A stretch of DNA of 64,000 bases, from NCBI GenBank assembly GCA_007922225.1, contig ML679961.1, positions 78,978,798 to 79,042,797 on the forward strand. The letters run 5' to 3'. The stretch is from Emydura subglobosa. Its lineage: Eukaryota; Chordata; Testudines; Chelidae. The position numbers and the translations under genes are program-made. Below, piece by piece: positions 51,710 to 64,000 of this stretch. Position 1 is the first letter of the stretch. Each line of letters starts with the position of its first letter. The notes under the pieces were generated by a model that ran no database searches, had not been told where the DNA came from, and was given only the letters and a program-made list of their open reading frames with translations.

Positions 51710-52789
51710 TTTATTATATACAAGTATAGTTTAGAAGTGAAAGCCTGAACATAATTGCCTGCTCCCCAGCCACTCAAGATGCATACATTACATTGCATGC
51801 ATACATTGTACAGGATTTCCACTAAAAATCTTGCAAAGGTAAATGAACTCTGGCTCAGTACGAACCCAGAGACAAAACATTTTCGGCTGGTATTTACTAT
51901 AGGAGCATGGAAAACAAGACTTGTCAGAATGCAAAAAAGGAAGAGCTCATTTTCAAAGCCACATGAGGCTATTTACTCTGAAGTACAGCTTAATTTTTCC
52001 TGATTGTAAAACAATGGCACGATTGTTCCATCCAAAGTTATACTAGCCTTGATAATGTTATCAATATAATGCAATCATAACATGAACATAACCTCAACAC
52101 TAGCCAAAAAAAGGAAATCGTGAAATTGACTAACTCCACCTTCGACCTGAACTTAAATAAGTCCTTTTGAACAGGATTGTATAATTATGAATATTTAGTA
52201 AATAAAACAATGCTGGCATCATATTTCAATAAAAAATAGTGTTTCAACTTCCCTTATTACAGAAAGGCTGAGAATCTAGAGCATGATTCTGCCTAATTCA
52301 TTCAAGAATTTCAAGGCACTGTCCTTGGCACACACTGAATGCCAGAATAGGCAGTTCCATTACTGATGGTGCAAAAAAGCAGCAAGCATAGTGGTTATAA
52401 AAGTGTTTGCATTTAAAGTGCACTGTCATTTTAACACTCTCTTCCTTCTTAAAAAAAAAAAAATTAAATAAAATGATCTATAACTCCTTGTCCTGGCAAT
52501 TAACAACAGTTGCATATTCCCATAAAATGACTCTAAAATCAAGTCAAATTAGAATTTAAAAAAAGGGAGCTGAGTATAAAAAAAGTTCTTCTTGCAGAGT
52601 TCTTTGCATTGTAGATGGTGCTCAAAAATATAATCAAAATGCCAACGAAAATGTTACATGCTTTCCTGTAAGGTTTCAGGTTAATAGTACTTCACAGAAA
52701 ATCCGTTCAGTTTCACTGCAATATCAGTCCTCCAGTTGACAACCTTATTGCAAAAATGGTGTGAATAAATTGGTCCTCCCACCAATCTG
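51710..52789 (-). other. TPCN2: Candidate TPCN2 3' UTR
   Basis: Below the stop codon, no AATAAA or ATTAAA on the minus strand is visible before 51710-51715 (TTTATT on the plus strand). A second AATAAA lies at 51115-51120. A UTR of about 1.1 kb ending near 51700 is plausible. The stretch is AT-rich, has a 12-base A run near 52451 and no other gene. The end is inferred from the signal alone. Confidence 0.35.

Positions 52790-64000
<11,211 letters not shown>

Overview
The window is nuclear DNA from an amniote, most likely a non-avian sauropsid and probably a turtle (a crocodilian is the main alternative). The reasons are: (i) a vertebrate-type split gene with GT/AG introns; (ii) a long, little-decayed CR1 retrotransposon; (iii) many MIR/L3-type SINE remnants; (iv) many short palindromic, MITE-like elements of kinds I associate with turtle and crocodilian genomes; and (v) a Ty3/Gypsy chromovirus. 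The species call is inference. There is nothing prokaryotic here: no operons, tRNA or rRNA genes, or CRISPR arrays.

The only host protein gene I can support is TPCN2 (two-pore channel 2), on the minus strand from 63119 down to 52790. Eight consecutive 3' exons are present. All seven internal junctions have AG/GT sites and compatible phases, and together they encode the last 221 residues: segment IIS4, IIS5, the glycosylated luminal loop, the second pore filter, IIS6 and the cytosolic C-terminus ending in LCR-stop. The 5' exons (domain I and the start of domain II) must lie beyond position 64000.

Roughly 1-51700 is intergenic and lies downstream of TPCN2. In mammals this side of TPCN2 faces a gene-poor interval toward CCND1, so it may be the same gene desert here (inference). 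It holds ancient SINEs, short palindromic elements, microsatellites, a 189-bp inverted duplication (23402-23590 and 24369-24557), a degenerate Ty3/Gypsy chromovirus on the minus strand (38593 to about 42278) and a nested LINE cluster (45300-49230). In that cluster a CR1 fragment on the minus strand sits inside a different APE-type LINE on the plus strand, exactly where the LINE's reverse-transcriptase core should be. Two stretches (about 16850-17960 and 25750-26060) look more like conserved regulatory DNA than decayed repeat, but only alignment can show that.

I found no convincing new biological system. The points most worth a second look are the inverted duplication, the LINE/CR1 replacement structure, the tandem repeat split by a 67-bp palindrome, and the candidate conserved elements.
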